Source: Lanius collurio (taxonomy: Eukaryota; Chordata; Aves; Passeriformes; Laniidae). Taken from it: 64,000 nucleotides of DNA. The notes under the pieces are model-generated. The model saw only the letters and a list, made by a program, of their open reading frames with translations. It did no database searches and was not told the DNA's origin. How positions within the stretch are numbered: the stretch's first letter is position 1; each line of letters opens with the position of its first letter. Below, piece by piece: positions 63,314 through 64,000 of the stretch. Location of the stretch: positions 7,464,775 through 7,528,774 of the forward strand of contig JACBWW010000017.1 of assembly GCA_020086605.1 (NCBI GenBank), written 5' to 3'. The translations under genes and the position numbers were made by a program.

Positions 63314-63650
63314 TTGAGCATCTCAGACTGCTTCTGCACCAGCTGAGCTGATCTGGTATTTGACAAACTTTCTGTACTCTGTGGTGCTGCACATTGCTGC
63401 TTTTCTGCAAGGAAGGAAAATGGTGTTTCCTATAAAACTGCATATAGTGAATGTGAATTTATAATTTACTTAAAAGTACTTTTGTAAGGAATAATTGATC
63501 CGTTCCCAGTTGCAACTGAAGGAATATTAATCCATTCCCCACTTGTTCCTGAAGAAATGGGGTAGGTCTTGCCAAAAATTTGGGTCATGCACAAGCATTG
63601 TGGTTTTGTGCATCAAAATTTACTTTGAAATAAAGATCTGATCAATGTGG
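63314..63650 (+). other. candidate 3'-terminal exon (mostly untranslated)
   Basis: It is preceded by a very strong splice acceptor: a plausible branch site 'gacctaatgc', then a pyrimidine tract of about 30 bases ending 'cttatttgtttttcag' at 63313. It is followed by AATAAA at 63629-63634 and a GT-rich stretch. Coding content would be minimal. One frame reads LSISDCFCTS and stops at 63344-63346; another reads EHLRLLLHQLS and stops at 63349-63351. It therefore fits the last exon of a protein gene or a long noncoding RNA on the plus strand. I recognise neither peptide, and the 5' exons were not identified. Confidence 0.38.
63629..63634 (+). promoter_or_regulatory. candidate polyadenylation signal AATAAA
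   Basis: The hexamer lies in 'ctttgaaataaagatctg' and is followed 13-37 bases later by 'gtggttgatggtgtctctgg', a GT-rich downstream element. The pairing is what makes this AATAAA stand out from the many others in the window. Confidence 0.42.
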
Positions 63651-64000
63651 TTGATGGTGTCTCTGGTGTTGAGCATCCCAAGTGGATTTACAAACAGAGT
63701 CAAGTGCCAAGAGTGCCTGTTTCTTTCCAGTGACTGCAAGGGAAACAAGTAAAACTAACATTATAGGAGGTGTCTTAAGTTAGTTGGGGTGAATGCTACT
63801 ATTTCTAAGGATTTTCTCTATTTTTAAGTGGTTTTCAATAGTTATCCCTTGGTCTTAGTCAAGCTTTGAGTTTCCTGCTCCGGTAAGCAGGGAGGACAAA
63901 ACCACCCAAGATTATGAATTTGAAGCAAGTTGGAAAACTACACCTAAGAGATAATTATCAATGGTTCATGATCAAAACTGAGGATGTTATGGAGATAGGA

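Overview
The window reads as vertebrate nuclear DNA, most likely from a bird. No long uninterrupted coding sequence is present and base composition is moderately AT-rich. At least a dozen short, 5'-truncated CR1-type LINE fragments are scattered through it. Their 3' tails carry the motifs 'ttccaaccca' and 'attctgtg/attctatg', or the reverse complement 'cacagaatggtttgggttgg', which are typical of avian CR1. Nothing suggests bacterial or viral coding DNA, operons, CRISPR or rRNA/tRNA genes.

Layout: 1-39033 is ordinary intergenic or intronic single-copy DNA with CR1 fragments, homopolymer and AT-rich simple repeats, and one possible LTR-like segment (about 17.33-17.61 kb). Two weak exon candidates near the left edge (1896-1968 and 6677-6725, + strand) have good splice signals and compatible reading phase, but I do not recognise the protein. 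After the repeat block and an N gap, 57.9-64 kb is again single-copy. It contains a candidate terminal exon with polyadenylation signal at 63314-63650.

The outstanding feature is 39034-57522. A unit of about 6.2 kb occurs three times in alternating orientation: A (39034-45213, +), B (45244-51423, -) and C (51417-57522, +). A and B form an almost perfect inverted repeat. Every landmark checked obeys the mirror rule x + x' = 90457, so I see no net insertion or deletion across 6180 bp, and only four base differences were found. The two arms are separated by 30 bp. C is a third copy, clearly more diverged, with dozens of substitutions and several indels. It joins B at a 7-base microhomology (gcatcag) and runs into a 400-N assembly gap only 24 bp short of the position where A turns back into B. 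The geometry fits either a real palindromic or inverted-triplication amplicon (foldback or template-switch origin, possibly kept uniform by gene conversion) or a hairpin or haplotype artefact of sequencing and assembly. The sequence alone cannot decide between these. The many mirrored or repeated short ORFs inside this block are by-products of the repeat, not genes.
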